From: Corynebacterium glaucum
Lineage (GTDB): Bacteria > Actinomycetota > Actinomycetes > Mycobacteriales > Mycobacteriaceae
Reading direction: 5' to 3'
NCBI RefSeq assembly: GCF_030408855.1
Contig: NZ_CP047358.1
Coordinates: 1,550,001 to 1,614,000 of the forward strand
Length of the DNA stretch: 64,000 bases
This document shows positions 26,859-37,454 of the stretch, piece after piece (within the stretch, counting starts at the first letter, position 1; every line of letters starts with the position of its first letter). The notes beneath the pieces were generated by a model. That model saw nothing but the letters and a program-made list of their open reading frames with translations, did not search any database and was not told the origin of the DNA. Position numbers and translations under genes: made by a program.

Positions 26859-28067
26859 TTACCCGAAGAGCCGGACCGGGTTGATCACGTCCGCGACCAT
26901 CACAAACACGCCGATGCCGAGCAGCAGAATTGCCATGGTGTAGGTCAGCGGCATGAGCTTTCGGTAGTCCGCAGGCGGCCCCGGGGGCAGGCCGCGCAGG
27001 CGGCGGAAGAAATCGCGGATCTTCTCGTACAAAATCACCGCAATGTGCCCGCCGTCGAGCGGTGGCAGCGGCACCAGGTTGAACAGCGCAAGGAAGAAGT
27101 TCATGCTGGCCAGCATCATGAAGAACACCGGCCAAGCCTGCCGCTCCACTATCTCGCCACCGGCACGAGATGCGCCGATTACACTCACCGGGCCCTCAAC
27201 GTCGCGCTCCGCGCCAAAGATTGATGCCACCACACCCGGAATCTTCGATGGAAATGAGATAATGCCCTGCACTGTTGCCCCCAGCATCTCGCCGGTGAAC
27301 GTCGCAGTCGCGGGCACCGCCTCGACCGGGCCGAACTGCTTGACCGCATCCTCGATCGGTGCCGCCGCCACGCCGATCGCGCCCGCCTGAATCACCTCGC
27401 CGGTCTGCAGGTTGATCCGAGTCACCGGGTCGACTTCCACGTTGGCGGTTCCCGCTACGCCGCCGCGCTCGTATGCAACCTCGACCGTTTCCCCGGGATG
27501 GGCGAAGACGTAATCGCGCACCTCGTAGAACTGCTCGACTTTTTGGCCGTCAACGGAAAGAATCACGTCTCCCGCGCGGAGTCCTGCGCGTTCCGCAGGC
27601 CCAGGTCCGGAGCACTCGGCGAGCGTCTCCCGGTCGATCTGGTCCGAGGTGCAGGTCAGCTCCCCCACCCGCGGCGAGTAGTCGGCGTCAGGGTTCGGGA
27701 TGCCCGAGAGCACCGCGACGAGGTAGATCGTGACCACGCCGATGAGCAGGTTCATCACAATGCCGCCGATCATCACGGCAATGCGCTGCCACGCGGGTTT
27801 GTGCATCATCGCGTGCGGCGCCTCTTCCGGCGTCACCGGATCCATCGCCGTCATGCCGGCGATCTCGCAGTAGCCGCCAAACGGAAGCGCCGCGATGCCG
27901 TATTCGGTGTGGCCCTTAGTGGTAGACCACACCTTCGGGCCGAACCCGATGAAGTAGCGCCGCACCCGCATGCCGAACGCACGCGCGGTGAACATGTGCC
28001 CCGCCTCGTGCAGCGCGACCGATGCCGCGATGCCAAGGGCGAACAGAATGATGCCGAGCGCTCCCAC
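26859..28067 (-). CDS. rip1: Site-2 intramembrane metalloprotease (Rip1/RseP-like)
   Basis: 402-aa S2P protease that cleaves membrane-embedded anti-sigma factors. The zinc motif HEAGH is in the first helix ([10 protein letters not shown], near residue 21), a PDZ domain occupies about residues 140-230 ([20 protein letters not shown]), and the third ligand region is [12 protein letters not shown] near residue 345. There are four transmembrane segments. It lies 2 bp after dxr and 29 bp before ispG, matching the mycobacterial dxr-rip1-ispG order (Rv2870c-Rv2868c). GTG start. Confidence 0.93.
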   Translation of the reverse strand: MGALGIILFALGIAASVALHEAGHMFTARAFGMRVRRYFIGFGPKVWSTTKGHTEYGIAALPFGGYCEIAGMTAMDPVTPEEAPHAMMHKPAWQRIAVMIGGIVMNLLIGVVTIYLVAVLSGIPNPDADYSPRVGELTCTSDQIDRETLAECSGPGPAERAGLRAGDVILSVDGQKVEQFYEVRDYVFAHPGETVEVAYERGGVAGTANVEVDPVTRINLQTGEVIQAGAIGVAAAPIEDAVKQFGPVEAVPATATFTGEMLGATVQGIISFPSKIPGVVASIFGAERDVEGPVSVIGASRAGGEIVERQAWPVFFMMLASMNFFLALFNLVPLPPLDGGHIAVILYEKIRDFFRRLRGLPPGPPADYRKLMPLTYTMAILLLGIGVFVMVADVINPVRLFG

Positions 28068-28069
28068 GG

Positions 28070-29245
28070 TTAGCGCCCAGCCTCGATGCGCTCAATCACC
28101 TCGGCCGCAGCCTCGCGCGCTCTGCCGTCCACAGCCAGGATCTCCTCGACACTGCCGGGCACGCGGGCGTACTCCCCCGCCGCCCCGAGGACCTCTGCAA
28201 TCACATCTACAATCTCCGGGAACCTGATCCGCTCAGCGAAGAACGCGTCGACGGCGACCTCGTTCGCCGCATTGTAAATCGCCGGATACGGATCGCCGTG
28301 CTTAACCGCGCTACGCGCAAGCTCCACGGCCGGAAATGCCTCGTTGTCCACCGGTTCGAACGTCCACGAGAACGCCTGCGAGAAATCCAGCGCAGGCTGC
28401 GCGCCGCTTACCCGTCCGGGCCAAGCAAGCGCGTGCGCGATCGGCATCTTCATCGACGGCGGCGAGGCCTGCGCAATCGACGCCCCATCCACAAACGTCA
28501 CCATCGAGTGGATGACGGACTGCGGGTGCACGGTGACGTCGATAATGTCCGGGTCGATGTCGAAGAGCAGCGCGGCCTCGATGAGCTCCAACCCCTTATT
28601 CACCATCGTCGCGGAGTTGATTGTGTTCATCGTCCCCATCGACCAGGTCGGATGCGTCACCGCCTGCGCCGGAGTCACCTCCATCATCTCCTCGCGGCTC
28701 CAGCCCCGAAACGGCCCGCCGGAAGCGGTCAGCACAAACCTCGCCACTTCCTCAGCTCGCCCAGCTCGCAGGCACTGGGCCATCGCGGAATGCTCAGAGT
28801 CCACCGGCACCAGCTGGTCAGGCTGGGCTTGCTTGACGACGAAGCGTCCACCCGCCACCAGTGATTCCTTATTCGCCAGCGCGAGGACGGAACCCGCGTC
28901 CAGGGTCGCGATGGTCGAGCTCAAGCCAGCAGCACCCACCAGCGCATTGAGCACCACGTCGGCGGGACAAGCGTCGATAAGCTTCCGTGCAGCGTCCTCG
29001 CCAGAGAGCACTTCGCCACCAAGTTCCGCACCAACGTGCTCGGCCGCATCTGCGCGCGACACTGCCACCTGATCCGGACGCAGATTGAACTCCCGGGCTT
29101 GGGCGATGATCGCGTCCGGATCGCTGCCGGCCGCAGCGATCCCGGCGACCACGAATGCCTCGCGATTAGCACCGATGACCTCAAGCGCCTGCGTGCCGAT
29201 GGAGCCCGTGGAACCCAAAATGAGAACTGTTTTCACGCCGTTCAT
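28070..29245 (-). CDS. dxr: 1-deoxy-D-xylulose 5-phosphate reductoisomerase
   Basis: 391-aa DXR, the NADPH-dependent enzyme making MEP, the committed step of the MEP pathway. Motifs are [14 protein letters not shown] (NADPH), [17 protein letters not shown] (metal and substrate region) and TASGGPFRG. The first ATG giving [17 protein letters not shown] is at 29243-29245. It has a copy of the 11-mer CGTCGATAAGC (28972-28982) reading Leu-Ile-Asp on the coding strand. First gene of the dxr-rip1-ispG group. Confidence 0.96.
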   Translation of the reverse strand: MNGVKTVLILGSTGSIGTQALEVIGANREAFVVAGIAAAGSDPDAIIAQAREFNLRPDQVAVSRADAAEHVGAELGGEVLSGEDAARKLIDACPADVVLNALVGAAGLSSTIATLDAGSVLALANKESLVAGGRFVVKQAQPDQLVPVDSEHSAMAQCLRAGRAEEVARFVLTASGGPFRGWSREEMMEVTPAQAVTHPTWSMGTMNTINSATMVNKGLELIEAALLFDIDPDIIDVTVHPQSVIHSMVTFVDGASIAQASPPSMKMPIAHALAWPGRVSGAQPALDFSQAFSWTFEPVDNEAFPAVELARSAVKHGDPYPAIYNAANEVAVDAFFAERIRFPEIVDVIAEVLGAAGEYARVPGSVEEILAVDGRAREAAAEVIERIEAGR

Positions 29246-29356
29246 TGTGGCACGCTTTCGCGGCGGTAAAACTTTCGGTGGTTTAGGGGGTATTCGTTGC
29301 CATACGTCGCCGTGGGTGTGAGACAATGGCGCCAATACTGTTCAGATAAAGGAGAG

Positions 29357-29911
29357 ATGGCAGTGGCCCACCACGACAACACCCGTCAGCCGCAGGTCTA
29401 CAACGGCGTTTCTGAAGCAGATGTGCCTTCCGCGCGCTTCGGTTGGAGCGAAATGGGTCGTGGCGCGGTGCAGATCGCAGGCTGGATCTCCGTGCTTATC
29501 TTGGTTGCCTACAACTTCGGCAACCACCAGGGCCACGTTGAAACCGTCTGGCTTGTCACCTTGGCTGTGCTGATGGCGCTCGGCCTGCTCATCCACGCAA
29601 CCCAGCCGAAGCTGAACCAGGTCCGCACCGTTACCGCTCACAACAAGCCGGTTGGCCACCAGGAGCCGGATTGGGCATACGACCAGAAGACCCTCTCTGG
29701 CGTCTACGAGAATCTTGATGAGCGCCAGCTGCGCGCCCTGAACATCGATCCGTCCCGCGTCGCTCACCTGCGCGGTGGCTCTGCGCAGCATGTTACGACC
29801 GGGCAGCACCGCACCGCTGAACACCGCACGATCACGAGCGCACCAGCTCACGAGGTGGAGCAGGTTGAGGTCGTTCGCGTCGAGCCACGCGAGCGCGCCA
29901 CCCGCCGCTAG
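29357..29911 (+). CDS. DUF2631-like membrane protein
   Basis: 184-aa protein with two central transmembrane segments (about residues 36-53 and 60-79) between hydrophilic termini. The HHDNTRQPQVYNGVSEADVPSARFGWSE N-terminal region fits the actinobacterial DUF2631 family, which is regularly found between dxr and rlmN. The start ATG 29357 follows AAAGGAGAG. The C-terminal 70 residues are His/Glu/Arg-rich and probably disordered. Function unknown. Confidence 0.75.
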   Translation: MAVAHHDNTRQPQVYNGVSEADVPSARFGWSEMGRGAVQIAGWISVLILVAYNFGNHQGHVETVWLVTLAVLMALGLLIHATQPKLNQVRTVTAHNKPVGHQEPDWAYDQKTLSGVYENLDERQLRALNIDPSRVAHLRGGSAQHVTTGQHRTAEHRTITSAPAHEVEQVEVVRVEPRERATRR

Positions 29912-29933
29912 GCACTAAGCTCCCAGAACGCTT

Positions 29934-29969
29934 AAGGCCCGGATCCCCGTTTGATGGGGACCGGGCCTT
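29934..29969. terminator. Terminator between DUF2631 gene and rlmN
   Basis: AAGGCCCGG-A-TCCCC pairs with GGGGACCGGGCCTT around a GTTTGAT loop, with one bulged A. It separates two convergent genes and probably acts on both transcripts. Confidence 0.8.
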
Positions 29970-29989
29970 CGTCGTAAAGCAAATGGCTC

Positions 29990-31105
29990 TTATCCTGCCT
30001 TCTCGTCTGCCGCGAGCTGGCCGCAGGCCGCTGCGATCTCTTGGCCCTTCGTGTCGCGGACCGTGCAGGTCACGCCCTGAGCGATGACGCGGCGGACGAA
30101 CTCGTCCTGGCGGGCCTTGGGCGAGGCATCCCACTTTGAACCCGGCGTGGGATTGAGCGGGATGAGGTTGACGTGCACCTTCGAACCGAGCGCCTGGTGA
30201 AGCTTCTTGCCCAGCATGTCGGCGCGGAAGTCATGGTCGTTGATGTCGCGGATGAGCGCGTACTCGATGGACACGCGGCGGCCGGTCTGGTCGGCGTAGT
30301 AACGAGCGGCATCAAGCACATCGGCGACCGAGTGGCGGTTGTTCATGGGCACGAGCTCGTCGCGCAGCTCGTCATCCGGGGTGTGCAGGCTCACCGCCAG
30401 CGTGCAGGACAGGTCCTCGTCGGCGAGCTTGCGAATCTGCGGAGCGAGCCCAACCGTGGAAACAGTGACGTTGCGCTGCGAGATGCCGAACCCGTCCGGC
30501 GACGGCTGGGTGATTTGGCGCACCGCGGAGACAACGCGGTTGTAGTTGGCCAGCGGCTCCCCCATGCCCATGAACACGATGTTGGACAGGCGCGAGCCTT
30601 CCGCCTGCATCATGGCGGCAGCTTCGCGGACCTGGTCTACGATTTCGGCGGTGGACAGGTTGCGGTCGAGACCGCCTTGGCCGGTGGCGCAGAACGGGCA
30701 CGCCATGCCGCAACCGGCCTGCGAAGAGATGCACAGGGTTGCGCGGTCCGGGTAGCGCATGAGCACCGATTCCAGCAGGATGCCGTCGTGAAGGCGCCAG
30801 AGCGTCTTGGTGGTGTCACCCTCGTCGGTTTCCACAGTGCGCACCGGGGTGAGCAGGGTGGGAAACAGGGCATCTTTGACCAGTTGGCGCTGCGCCTCCG
30901 GCAGGTCAGTCATTGTCAGCGGATCGGCCTCGAACTTGCCGTAGTAGTGGCGCGCGATCTGGTCGGCGCGGAACTTCGGCAGGCCGAGCTCGTTGAGTGC
31001 GTCGATGCGCTCGTCTTTAGTCAAGTCCGCGAAGTGCTTCGGTGGCATGCCGCGCTTCGGCGCAAGCAGCTGGATGGTGGGGATGGTGCCCTTGTTCTCG
31101 CTCAT
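29990..31105 (-). CDS. rlmN: 23S rRNA/tRNA adenine-C2 methyltransferase RlmN
   Basis: 371-aa radical-SAM enzyme that methylates C2 of A2503 in 23S rRNA and A37 of some tRNAs. The [4Fe-4S] motif is CGMACPFC (CxxxCxxC), preceded by TLCISSQAG; the SAM motif is GMGEPLANY; the resolving Cys lies in AACGQL near the C-terminus. I favour the MSENKG start at 31105 because a GGGG stretch sits at ribosome-binding distance; an ATG at 31117 is in frame. Confidence 0.95.
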   Translation of the reverse strand: MSENKGTIPTIQLLAPKRGMPPKHFADLTKDERIDALNELGLPKFRADQIARHYYGKFEADPLTMTDLPEAQRQLVKDALFPTLLTPVRTVETDEGDTTKTLWRLHDGILLESVLMRYPDRATLCISSQAGCGMACPFCATGQGGLDRNLSTAEIVDQVREAAAMMQAEGSRLSNIVFMGMGEPLANYNRVVSAVRQITQPSPDGFGISQRNVTVSTVGLAPQIRKLADEDLSCTLAVSLHTPDDELRDELVPMNNRHSVADVLDAARYYADQTGRRVSIEYALIRDINDHDFRADMLGKKLHQALGSKVHVNLIPLNPTPGSKWDASPKARQDEFVRRVIAQGVTCTVRDTKGQEIAAACGQLAADEKAG

Positions 31106-31169
31106 GATGTGCCCCATTGTGGCACGTCACGCGCCCGCCCGGCCAATCCAGGCGCGCGCGGTGGACCCC

Positions 31170-32129
31170 TTAGAACGGGTTCATGATTACCGCGGCATTG
31201 AGCAGCGCGTAGGTGGCGGCCGCAGCGGGCAACATGCCGTCGAGACGATCCATGAGTCCACCGTGGCCCGGCAGAAGGTTCGACATGTCCTTAATGCCCA
31301 GCTCGCGCTTGAATTGGCTTTCCACCAGGTCGCCCATGGTCGCGCAGACAACCAGCGCGACACCCATGATGATGCCCATCCACCAGGGGCCCTGGATGAG
31401 GAAGTGCACCACCAGCGTGCCGGTGATGATGCCGAACACGATGGAGCCGGCGAATCCTTCCCAACTCTTGTTTGGGCTCACCGCCGGCGCCATTGGGTGG
31501 GACCCGAACATCACGCCGGCGACATACCCGCCAACATCGCTCGCTACCACGCAGAGCATGAACGCGAGGATGAAGTTGGAGCCGGGGATGCCGCCCTCGT
31601 CGATAAGCGAGATCATCGCCGCGAACGAGCCGAACAGCGGGATCCAGGTGAGTACGAAGATGCCCACCGCCGTGTCGCGCAGGTAGTTCTCCGGTTTCGC
31701 TTCTCGGCCATTGTGGAACAGGCGCCAGAACATCAAGAACAGCACGGTGATGGCGTAGGCGCCCACCAGGCCACCCGAGGCGTAGATGGAGGACGCCCAG
31801 AGCATAATCTGGCCCAAAATGATCAGCAGCGTGCGGGGTTGCTGGTAGCCAGCCTCGCGCAGGCGGGTCAGCACCTCCCACATCGCCAGTGCCACCGCCA
31901 CGGCGACCAGTGGGTACCAGGCTGTCGGACCGACGTACACGGCACCGATGACCAAGGCACCGAGCACCACACCGGTGATGATTGCCGCCGGCAGGTCGCG
32001 CCCCGCTTTGTTCTTGGGTTTGGGGGCTTTGAGCCGGGGCGCCGACGGCCACCGGCTAGGGTTCGCGCGATCAGCGCTTGCCCTGGCACTGGCGGCGGTT
32101 CGGTCGGTGCGCGGTTCGGTCACTGGCAA
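31170..32129 (-). CDS. cdsA: Phosphatidate cytidylyltransferase
   Basis: 319-aa integral membrane enzyme making CDP-diacylglycerol from phosphatidate and CTP. It has about eight transmembrane helices and ends with the CdsA signature SQFKRELGIKDMSNLLPGHGGLMDRLD. The first 60 residues are a basic, polar extension. It lies 57 bp after frr on the same strand. It contains the 11-mer CGTCGATAAGC (31598-31608). Confidence 0.95.
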   Translation of the reverse strand: MPVTEPRTDRTAASARASADRANPSRWPSAPRLKAPKPKNKAGRDLPAAIITGVVLGALVIGAVYVGPTAWYPLVAVAVALAMWEVLTRLREAGYQQPRTLLIILGQIMLWASSIYASGGLVGAYAITVLFLMFWRLFHNGREAKPENYLRDTAVGIFVLTWIPLFGSFAAMISLIDEGGIPGSNFILAFMLCVVASDVGGYVAGVMFGSHPMAPAVSPNKSWEGFAGSIVFGIITGTLVVHFLIQGPWWMGIIMGVALVVCATMGDLVESQFKRELGIKDMSNLLPGHGGLMDRLDGMLPAAAATYALLNAAVIMNPF

Positions 32130-32186
32130 AGCTTTCGTGAGGTGAGGAGACGAGTCTTGCGAAACGAGGGAAGGGAAGGCTGGAGG

Positions 32187-32744
32187 TTAGACCTCCATCA
32201 GCTCGGCTTCCTTCTTCGCCACCAGATCATCAATCTGAGCCACGTAGGTCTGTGTGGTCTTGTCCAGCGCCTTCTCCGCAGTCTGCACCTCGTCCTCGCC
32301 CGCGTCGCCGTCCTTTTGGATCTTTTTCAGCGCTTCCATGCCGTGGCGGCGGACGTTGCGGATCGCAACCTTACCCTCTTCACCTTTCGACTTGGCCTGC
32401 TTCACCAGATCCTTACGGCGCTCCTCAGTGAGCTGCGGAATGGTCACGCGGATTACCTGGCCGTCATCGGTCGGGTTCACGCCGAGGTCGGAATTGCGGA
32501 TGGCGTTCTCGATTTCACCCATGGTGGACGGGTCGTACGGCTTCACGATTAGCATTCGCGGTTCCGGCACGGAAATCGTTGCCATCTGGTTGATCGGCGT
32601 AGGTGCGCCATAGAAATCCGCCATGACGCCGTTGAACATCGCCGGGTTCGCGCGACCAGTGCGAATGGTCACCAACTCATCGCGGGTGTGGTCAACGGAG
32701 GAGGTCATGCGCTCTTCGGCGTCAAGCAAAACGTCATCAATCAT
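32187..32744 (-). CDS. frr: Ribosome recycling factor
   Basis: 185-aa RRF that splits post-termination ribosomes together with EF-G. Standard length; landmarks are [28 protein letters not shown] and the helical C-terminal half. ATG preceded by AAGGTAGGA. It follows pyrH in the conserved tsf-pyrH-frr-cdsA order, but here the divergent amidase gene has been placed between pyrH and frr. Confidence 0.97.
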   Translation of the reverse strand: MIDDVLLDAEERMTSSVDHTRDELVTIRTGRANPAMFNGVMADFYGAPTPINQMATISVPEPRMLIVKPYDPSTMGEIENAIRNSDLGVNPTDDGQVIRVTIPQLTEERRKDLVKQAKSKGEEGKVAIRNVRRHGMEALKKIQKDGDAGEDEVQTAEKALDKTTQTYVAQIDDLVAKKEAELMEV

Positions 32745-32816
32745 GGGGATTCCTACCTTCTTCTACAAAATGTTCCCCTTCAATCTACCAGCGGGCCCGA
32801 CCCCTAGACTGTTGCC

Positions 32817-33899
32817 ATGCACCACCCCGCGTTCAGCTTTGTCGCTCGTGAGCCACTGCGCACAAGCAACAGCGGGAGGCTCGCTGGCTGGGAGATACCC
32901 GTCAAAGACTCCACCGACGTCGCTGGCATGCCCACCACTGATGGCAATCCACAGCGCTCGCGCCTCGCAGTCGAAAGCGATCCCATTGTGCACATGCTTC
33001 TCGACGCCGGGGCCGCGATCCCCGCCAAGACGCTCACCTCCGAACTCGGCGCGACCTGCTACGCAGAGCGCGACGGAGTGCCGGTATTGGAGTCGCCCGC
33101 ATATCCCGGTTGCACACCCGGAGGATCTTCGACCGGCGCTGGCGTGGCGGTGGGGCTAGGCCTAGCCCGCGCAGCGCACGGCACCGATGCTGGCGGCTCG
33201 ATCCGCGTCCCGGCAGCTGCCTGCGAGGTCGTTGGCTTCAAAGGTCGCGGTCGCAGTATTGCTGCGCACGGATTCCTCACGCGCACTGTCGCCGACCAGT
33301 TCACGATTCTTGGATGGCCGCGCCCACCTCATCGGCGCTTGCGTATCGGCGTGCTCACCGAAGCATTGTTCGTTGACGCTGCGGTGGATGGGTGTCGCGG
33401 GGGAACCGTCGATAAGCTTGCGAGCTCCCTTCAGCACGATGTGGTGGAGCTCCATCCCTACCCCGAAGCCCGCGAGACATTCGGGCATTTTTCGACGCGG
33501 ATTAAGCGGGCCTTTGCGAAGATTGATCCGCTGGACAACGCGTATCTCGCGTGGCTGAAGGCGCAGGGTCAGAGAATTACTGCCGACGAGTTGGATGCAG
33601 CGCAGGCGCATTGCGAAGCACTGCCGGGCTTACTGGCACGCCACTGGGGCGTAGATGTGCTGCTCTCCCCCACGCTGGCGTTCGACCCGCCGAAGCTGGG
33701 GTATTTTTCCTCGCTCAGCCCAGATGAGAGCTTTTACCAGCAAACGGTGTGGTCACCGTGGTGCTCGCTGTTCAACGTCACCGGCACACCAGCGGTCGCG
33801 CTCGGGCCGGTGCACCTCGGCGCGCTCACAATCAACGGTGCAGAGCTGCTTGCGCTCGCCGCGGAGGTTGAGGCAATCCTGCCTGGAGCTGAGCGCTAA
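32817..33899 (+). CDS. Amidase-signature family hydrolase
   Basis: 360-aa amidase-signature enzyme. The Ser-cisSer-Lys triad is readable: Lys in [13 protein letters not shown], cis-Ser in [10 protein letters not shown], and the nucleophile in [12 protein letters not shown]. It is shorter than typical amidases (about 450-500 aa), with a reduced C-terminal half. Substrate cannot be assigned. TAGACT lies 6 nt before the ATG (leaderless). It lies between frr and pyrH on the opposite strand, so it is an insertion into the translation-factor cluster; its TAA overlaps the pyrH stop. Confidence 0.82.
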   Translation: MHHPAFSFVAREPLRTSNSGRLAGWEIPVKDSTDVAGMPTTDGNPQRSRLAVESDPIVHMLLDAGAAIPAKTLTSELGATCYAERDGVPVLESPAYPGCTPGGSSTGAGVAVGLGLARAAHGTDAGGSIRVPAAACEVVGFKGRGRSIAAHGFLTRTVADQFTILGWPRPPHRRLRIGVLTEALFVDAAVDGCRGGTVDKLASSLQHDVVELHPYPEARETFGHFSTRIKRAFAKIDPLDNAYLAWLKAQGQRITADELDAAQAHCEALPGLLARHWGVDVLLSPTLAFDPPKLGYFSSLSPDESFYQQTVWSPWCSLFNVTGTPAVALGPVHLGALTINGAELLALAAEVEAILPGAER

Positions 33900-34621
33900 G
33901 CGACGAGCGTGCCCACCTGCTCGCCAGACACGGCGCGGGCAATGTTGCCTTCCTTGAGCAGGTTGAACACCAAAATCGGCATGTTATTGTCCATGCAGAG
34001 GGAGAACGCGGTGGCGTCTGCGACCTTCAGGCCCTTCTCGATGACCTCGCGCGGGGTAATCTCATCGAACATCTTGGCATCCGGATTGGTGCGCGGGTCG
34101 GAGTCGTAGACGCCGTCGACGCCCTTCGCCATGAGCAGGACCTCGCAGCCGATCTCCAGTGCGCGCTGCGCGGCGGTGGTGTCCGTGGAGAAGTACGGCA
34201 TGCCCATTCCGGCGCCGAAGATCACAACGCGGCCCTTCTCCAAGTGGCGGGCTGCACGCAGCGGCAGGTACGGCTCAGCGATCTGGGCCATGTTGATCGC
34301 GGTTTGCACACGGCAATCCACGCCTTCTTGCTGCAAGAAGTCCTGGAGCGCCAGGCAGTTCATCACGGTGCCGAGCATGCCCATGTAGTCAGAACGGGCG
34401 CGGTCCATGCCGCGCTGTTGCAACTGCGCGCCGCGGAAGAAGTTGCCGCCGCCAATCACCACAGCGATCTCTGCACCGGTCTTGGCTACCGCAGCGATCT
34501 GTGCAGCGACGCTCTCCACGACATCCGGGTCGATGCCGACCTTTCCACCGCCGAACATCTCACCACCCAGCTTCAACATGACTCTTTTGAATCCTTTGCG
34601 TTGGGTGTTCGGCTCAGTCAC
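33896..34621 (-). CDS. pyrH: Uridylate kinase
   Basis: 241-aa UMP kinase of the amino-acid-kinase fold, making UDP. Motifs are [23 protein letters not shown] and [17 protein letters not shown], all typical of bacterial PyrH. It follows tsf by about 125 bp, with a hairpin in between. Convergent with the amidase gene, sharing CTAA at the stops. Confidence 0.97.
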   Translation of the reverse strand: MTEPNTQRKGFKRVMLKLGGEMFGGGKVGIDPDVVESVAAQIAAVAKTGAEIAVVIGGGNFFRGAQLQQRGMDRARSDYMGMLGTVMNCLALQDFLQQEGVDCRVQTAINMAQIAEPYLPLRAARHLEKGRVVIFGAGMGMPYFSTDTTAAQRALEIGCEVLLMAKGVDGVYDSDPRTNPDAKMFDEITPREVIEKGLKVADATAFSLCMDNNMPILVFNLLKEGNIARAVSGEQVGTLVA

Positions 34622-34694
34622 CGCGAGACACTCCTTTATCGATGTTGCTTTGTGGTTGGCAAGTCCGGTTCGATCTTAGCCGTTTTGGACATGA

Positions 34695-34729
34695 CAAGGC
34701 CCCTCGCCATCTTCGGGGCAAGGGGCCTT
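34695..34729. terminator. Hairpin after tsf
   Basis: AAGGCCCCT and AGGGGCCTT arms flank a loop containing TCTTCGGGGC. It lies between the tsf stop and pyrH, so tsf transcripts may end here or be attenuated before pyrH. Confidence 0.7.
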
Positions 34730-34747
34730 CATCCGGCTAGGCAGTGC

Positions 34748-35566
34748 TTATGCCTGGCCGACCTCGTAGCGGACGAAGTCGGTGATCTGGATGCCAGCCT
34801 CGTCAGCGAACTGCTTCACGGTCTTCTTGGAGTCAGCCAGGGACGGCTGGTCGAGCAGCACGACATCCTTGAAGAAGCCACCCATGCGGCCCTCAACGAT
34901 CTTGGCGATGGCAGCTTCCGGCTTGCCCTCGTTGCGGGTGATCTCTTCCTGGACTGCGCGCTCCTTTTCGACGACGTCAGCCGGGACGTTCTCCTGGGTG
35001 AGGTAACGAGCCTTCATCGCAGCAATCTGCAGCGCGACCTGGTGTGCAGCCTCAGCGTTGTCGCCGGTGTAGGCAACCAGCACGCCCACTGCCGGCGGCA
35101 GATCGGCAGCCTTCTGGTGCAGGTACGCCTCAATGTTGTCGCCCTCGATGGTGGCGGCGCGGCGCAGTTCCAGCTTCTCACCGATCTTGGCGGAGAGGCG
35201 CTCGAGCACGTCGTGCGCGGTCTCGCCGTTCACGTCAGCGTTTGCCAGCTCCTCCTGGGAGTTGGCCTTCGCTGCAGAGGCTGCCTTCGCGATCTCGGCG
35301 GCGATGTCCTTGAACTCCTGGTTCTTAGCCACGAAGTCGGTCTCGGAGTTGATCTCCACGATGGTGTTCTCGTGAACTGCAACCAGGCCCTCGAGCGCGT
35401 TGCGCTCAGCACGCTTGCCCACGTCCTTGGCGCCCTTGATGCGCAGTTGCTCGACGGCCTTGTCGAAGTCGCCGCCGGTTTCCTCGAGTGCCTTCTTGCA
35501 GTCGAGCATGCCGGAGCCAGTGGTCTCACGGAGCTTCTTGACATCTGCTGCGGTGTAGTTCGCCAT
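34748..35566 (-). CDS. tsf: Translation elongation factor Ts
   Basis: 272-aa EF-Ts, the nucleotide exchange factor for EF-Tu. The N-terminal UBA-like domain ([26 protein letters not shown]) and the core motif [12 protein letters not shown] are intact. The start ATG follows GAGGAGGA. In most bacteria tsf lies directly behind rpsB; here an IS element of 1.6 kb sits between them. A possible promoter, TTGACT (minus strand, 35621-35626) with TACGTT downstream, lies between the IS and tsf and could keep the gene expressed. Confidence 0.97.
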   Translation of the reverse strand: MANYTAADVKKLRETTGSGMLDCKKALEETGGDFDKAVEQLRIKGAKDVGKRAERNALEGLVAVHENTIVEINSETDFVAKNQEFKDIAAEIAKAASAAKANSQEELANADVNGETAHDVLERLSAKIGEKLELRRAATIEGDNIEAYLHQKAADLPPAVGVLVAYTGDNAEAAHQVALQIAAMKARYLTQENVPADVVEKERAVQEEITRNEGKPEAAIAKIVEGRMGGFFKDVVLLDQPSLADSKKTVKQFADEAGIQITDFVRYEVGQA

Positions 35567-35659
35567 CGGGGCGATTCCTCCTCAAAATGGATGGTGTTTA
35601 ACGTAAGAAAGAGTAGTCGAAGTCAACTTGCCCGGCAGCGGTGGGTCCAGGCTAAGGGC

Positions 35660-35674
35660 GCCTCTCACCAAGTA
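35660..35674. repeat. 15-bp target-site duplication, left copy
   Basis: GCCTCTCACCAAGTA immediately precedes the TGTTATGTC left end of the IS and is repeated exactly at 37320-37334 after the right end. IS481-family duplications are reported as 4-15 bp, so this is at the long end. Confidence 0.9.
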
Positions 35675-37319
35675 TGTTATGTCCATAGAGTTCTTGGACG
35701 TGGAGTCCGAGGACTTTTTGGACGTGGAGTCGGTGGGGTTTTTGGACGCGCTTAGCTGATCATCGTTGTGGTCTGCGTTTTGGCCGTGGCTTGGACAGGT
35801 TCGGTTGAAGCTGTGGTGGTTGGCGGTGTTTCATTCCTTCGACCAGGTTGATGTTGATTTGCCCGCCGGGTGGCCTGTGGCTCAGCGTGATCGGTAGCGG
35901 CACGCTGAAAAGAAATTCACCGTCGTGGGCTGTGAAGAACTCGGCGACGTTGTCGGCTGTGACCGTGGTGTAGAGCAGACGATTTTTGAATCTCAGGCCG
36001 ATGTAGAGGCCGTGGGCGAGCACGCGGACAACTCCGTCTTTGCTTACTCGGAGTTCGTCTGGGATGCCCCAGCTGTTTGTTGATCGTGTCGTCGGCATCG
36101 TTAATGTGGGGGTATCGGTGGGAGGTAAGCCTTGCTGAGCTGCCACGTCATCGGTGCTGGCCTCGGGTGAAGTTGCCGCTTCCTCGGGGCCGTTTATCAC
36201 TGTGAATGCTGCTTGAGAGTTGTGTGCCTGGTTGAAAGCGACCACACGGGCCCAAACATTTTCAGGATCAAGCGGATGCGTGGGTGGTGCTGCCTTGGGG
36301 AAGGTGTCGAAAGCTTGGCGTGGGGTGATATGCATTTTGCCCACCAGCAGTGATTGGTGGCGTCGTCGCTCGTTGTACACCTGACGATATTCAGCGAGAT
36401 ACTTGTTGACCTCGGTGAGGCTTGCTGGGTGGCGTGCGTCCAGGAATTGGGTCAGCGTGCGGTGGGAGCGCTCGTCTTTTCCTTGGGTTGTGGGAGCAAA
36501 CCCAGCAATAGCAAGAACACCTTCGCTGGCGAGCCACACTTCAGTAGCTGAGAGATGTCCACGGTGATAAGTGGCGAACGCCTCGCCGTTATCGGAGAGG
36601 ATCTCTTGGGGTTTGCCGTAGACAGCAAATGCCTCGGCTAATGCAGCGCGCGCATCAGTACCGTTTTCCGGCAAAGCGAATGCTTTGGTACCTACATCGA
36701 ATCTGCTGGCGTCGTCGATGATCTGGTAAATCGTCACGTGCGTGTGCGCATGGTCGAACAGACGGTAGACCAGCCCGTCGATCTGCCACAGCTCACCAAC
36801 GAAATCGCGGGCGAATCGTTTATACGAGCTGCGTGGGCGTTTACGGGCATTGGCATCGACAAAACCCAGCTCGTGAAGCCACGACGCGATGGTAGAACGC
36901 GACGGGGTGCGATCAGCACCGACGGAATCGAACAAGTAGTAATAGATCGACCACGGGCCGTAATCCAACCCCTGTTCCATCAAATGATGTCTAGCGTTAA
37001 CAACCGCGATTTTGTCGGCGCCATCAAACTTTCTCGCCGGGTTCTTCGGGGCGGTCGAATCCGGCAAAATGCCAGATCGGCCCCTTTGAGATACCCGGTC
37101 TTTGATGTTGGCGTACGTCTGACGCGAGATGCCCAATTCTTTGCAAAACTGTGTGATCGTTTTGCCGTCGCGGACCGGATCGAAATCAGCGACCTTTCTA
37201 CGCTTGTGCAATGAAATAGCCATCGGACTATTCCACCGCCGCACGCGTCCAAAAAGCCTCTAGACATCATGCCCAAAAACCTCCTGGACTCCATGTCCAA
37301 GAAGTCCCCAGACATCACA
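35675..37319 (-). mobile_element. IS481-like insertion sequence, intact
   Basis: 1,645-bp element with one transposase gene and inverted ends starting TGT. The left end reads TGTTATGTCC, the right end (reverse complement) TGTGATGTCT. The ends match over about 75 bp with mismatches and each holds three TT(T/C)TTGGAC-type repeats spaced exactly 24 bp: left 35691, 35715, 35739; right 37247, 37271 and 37295. A perfect 15-bp direct repeat flanks it, so insertion is recent. It is longer than most IS481 members because of the extended transposase C-terminus. It splits rpsB from tsf. Confidence 0.9.
35760..37223 (-). CDS. IS481-like DDE transposase
   Basis: 487-aa integrase-fold transposase. The N-terminal helix-turn-helix is FCKELGISRQTYANIKDRV; a second HTH region lies near GPWSIYYYLFDS. 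The catalytic core shows WQIDG (D1), ILSDNGEAF (D2) and GKDERSHRTL (E, with D before it rather than the usual V). About 150 residues follow the core, ending in a beta-rich segment (GLYIGLRFKNRLLYT) and a basic tail PRPKRRPQR. The frame can extend 7 codons upstream to a GTG at 37244. No frameshift or stop interrupts it. Confidence 0.85.
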   Translation of the reverse strand: MAISLHKRRKVADFDPVRDGKTITQFCKELGISRQTYANIKDRVSQRGRSGILPDSTAPKNPARKFDGADKIAVVNARHHLMEQGLDYGPWSIYYYLFDSVGADRTPSRSTIASWLHELGFVDANARKRPRSSYKRFARDFVGELWQIDGLVYRLFDHAHTHVTIYQIIDDASRFDVGTKAFALPENGTDARAALAEAFAVYGKPQEILSDNGEAFATYHRGHLSATEVWLASEGVLAIAGFAPTTQGKDERSHRTLTQFLDARHPASLTEVNKYLAEYRQVYNERRRHQSLLVGKMHITPRQAFDTFPKAAPPTHPLDPENVWARVVAFNQAHNSQAAFTVINGPEEAATSPEASTDDVAAQQGLPPTDTPTLTMPTTRSTNSWGIPDELRVSKDGVVRVLAHGLYIGLRFKNRLLYTTVTADNVAEFFTAHDGEFLFSVPLPITLSHRPPGGQININLVEGMKHRQPPQLQPNLSKPRPKRRPQR

Positions 37320-37334
37320 GCCTCTCACCAAGTA
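37320..37334. repeat. 15-bp target-site duplication, right copy
   Basis: Exact copy of 35660-35674. Joining the flanks without the IS restores an rpsB-tsf gap of about 230 bp and a potential hairpin between CCCGGCAGCGG (left) and CCGCTACCGGG (right). Confidence 0.9.
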
Positions 37335-37376
37335 CTGCCGCTACCGGGAAGCGGTTGCAATCAAGCTGCATGCATG

Positions 37377-37420
37377 AAGCCCCGTCCGCGCTGCTTTTGA
37401 GAACAGCGTGAGCGGGGCTT
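37377..37420 (-). terminator. Hairpin terminator after rpsB
   Basis: AAGCCCCG and CGGGGCTT form the outer stem, with CGCTG/CAGCG inside. It lies 35-78 bp beyond the rpsB stop and before the IS, so rpsB transcription probably ended or attenuated here even before the insertion. Confidence 0.75.
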
Positions 37421-37454
37421 GGTAAAACGCAGTCGGCGTTACGCGAGTGTCGGC

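Noticed and set aside
34244..35755. 503-aa plus-strand frame across pyrH and tsf
   Set aside because: Antisense to two essential genes with clear family motifs and continuing into the IS end; no independent support.
35660..37334. Phage attachment sites (15-bp direct repeats)
   Set aside because: The repeats directly flank IS ends with an intact DDE transposase, so a target duplication is the simpler reading; there is no integrase or tRNA.
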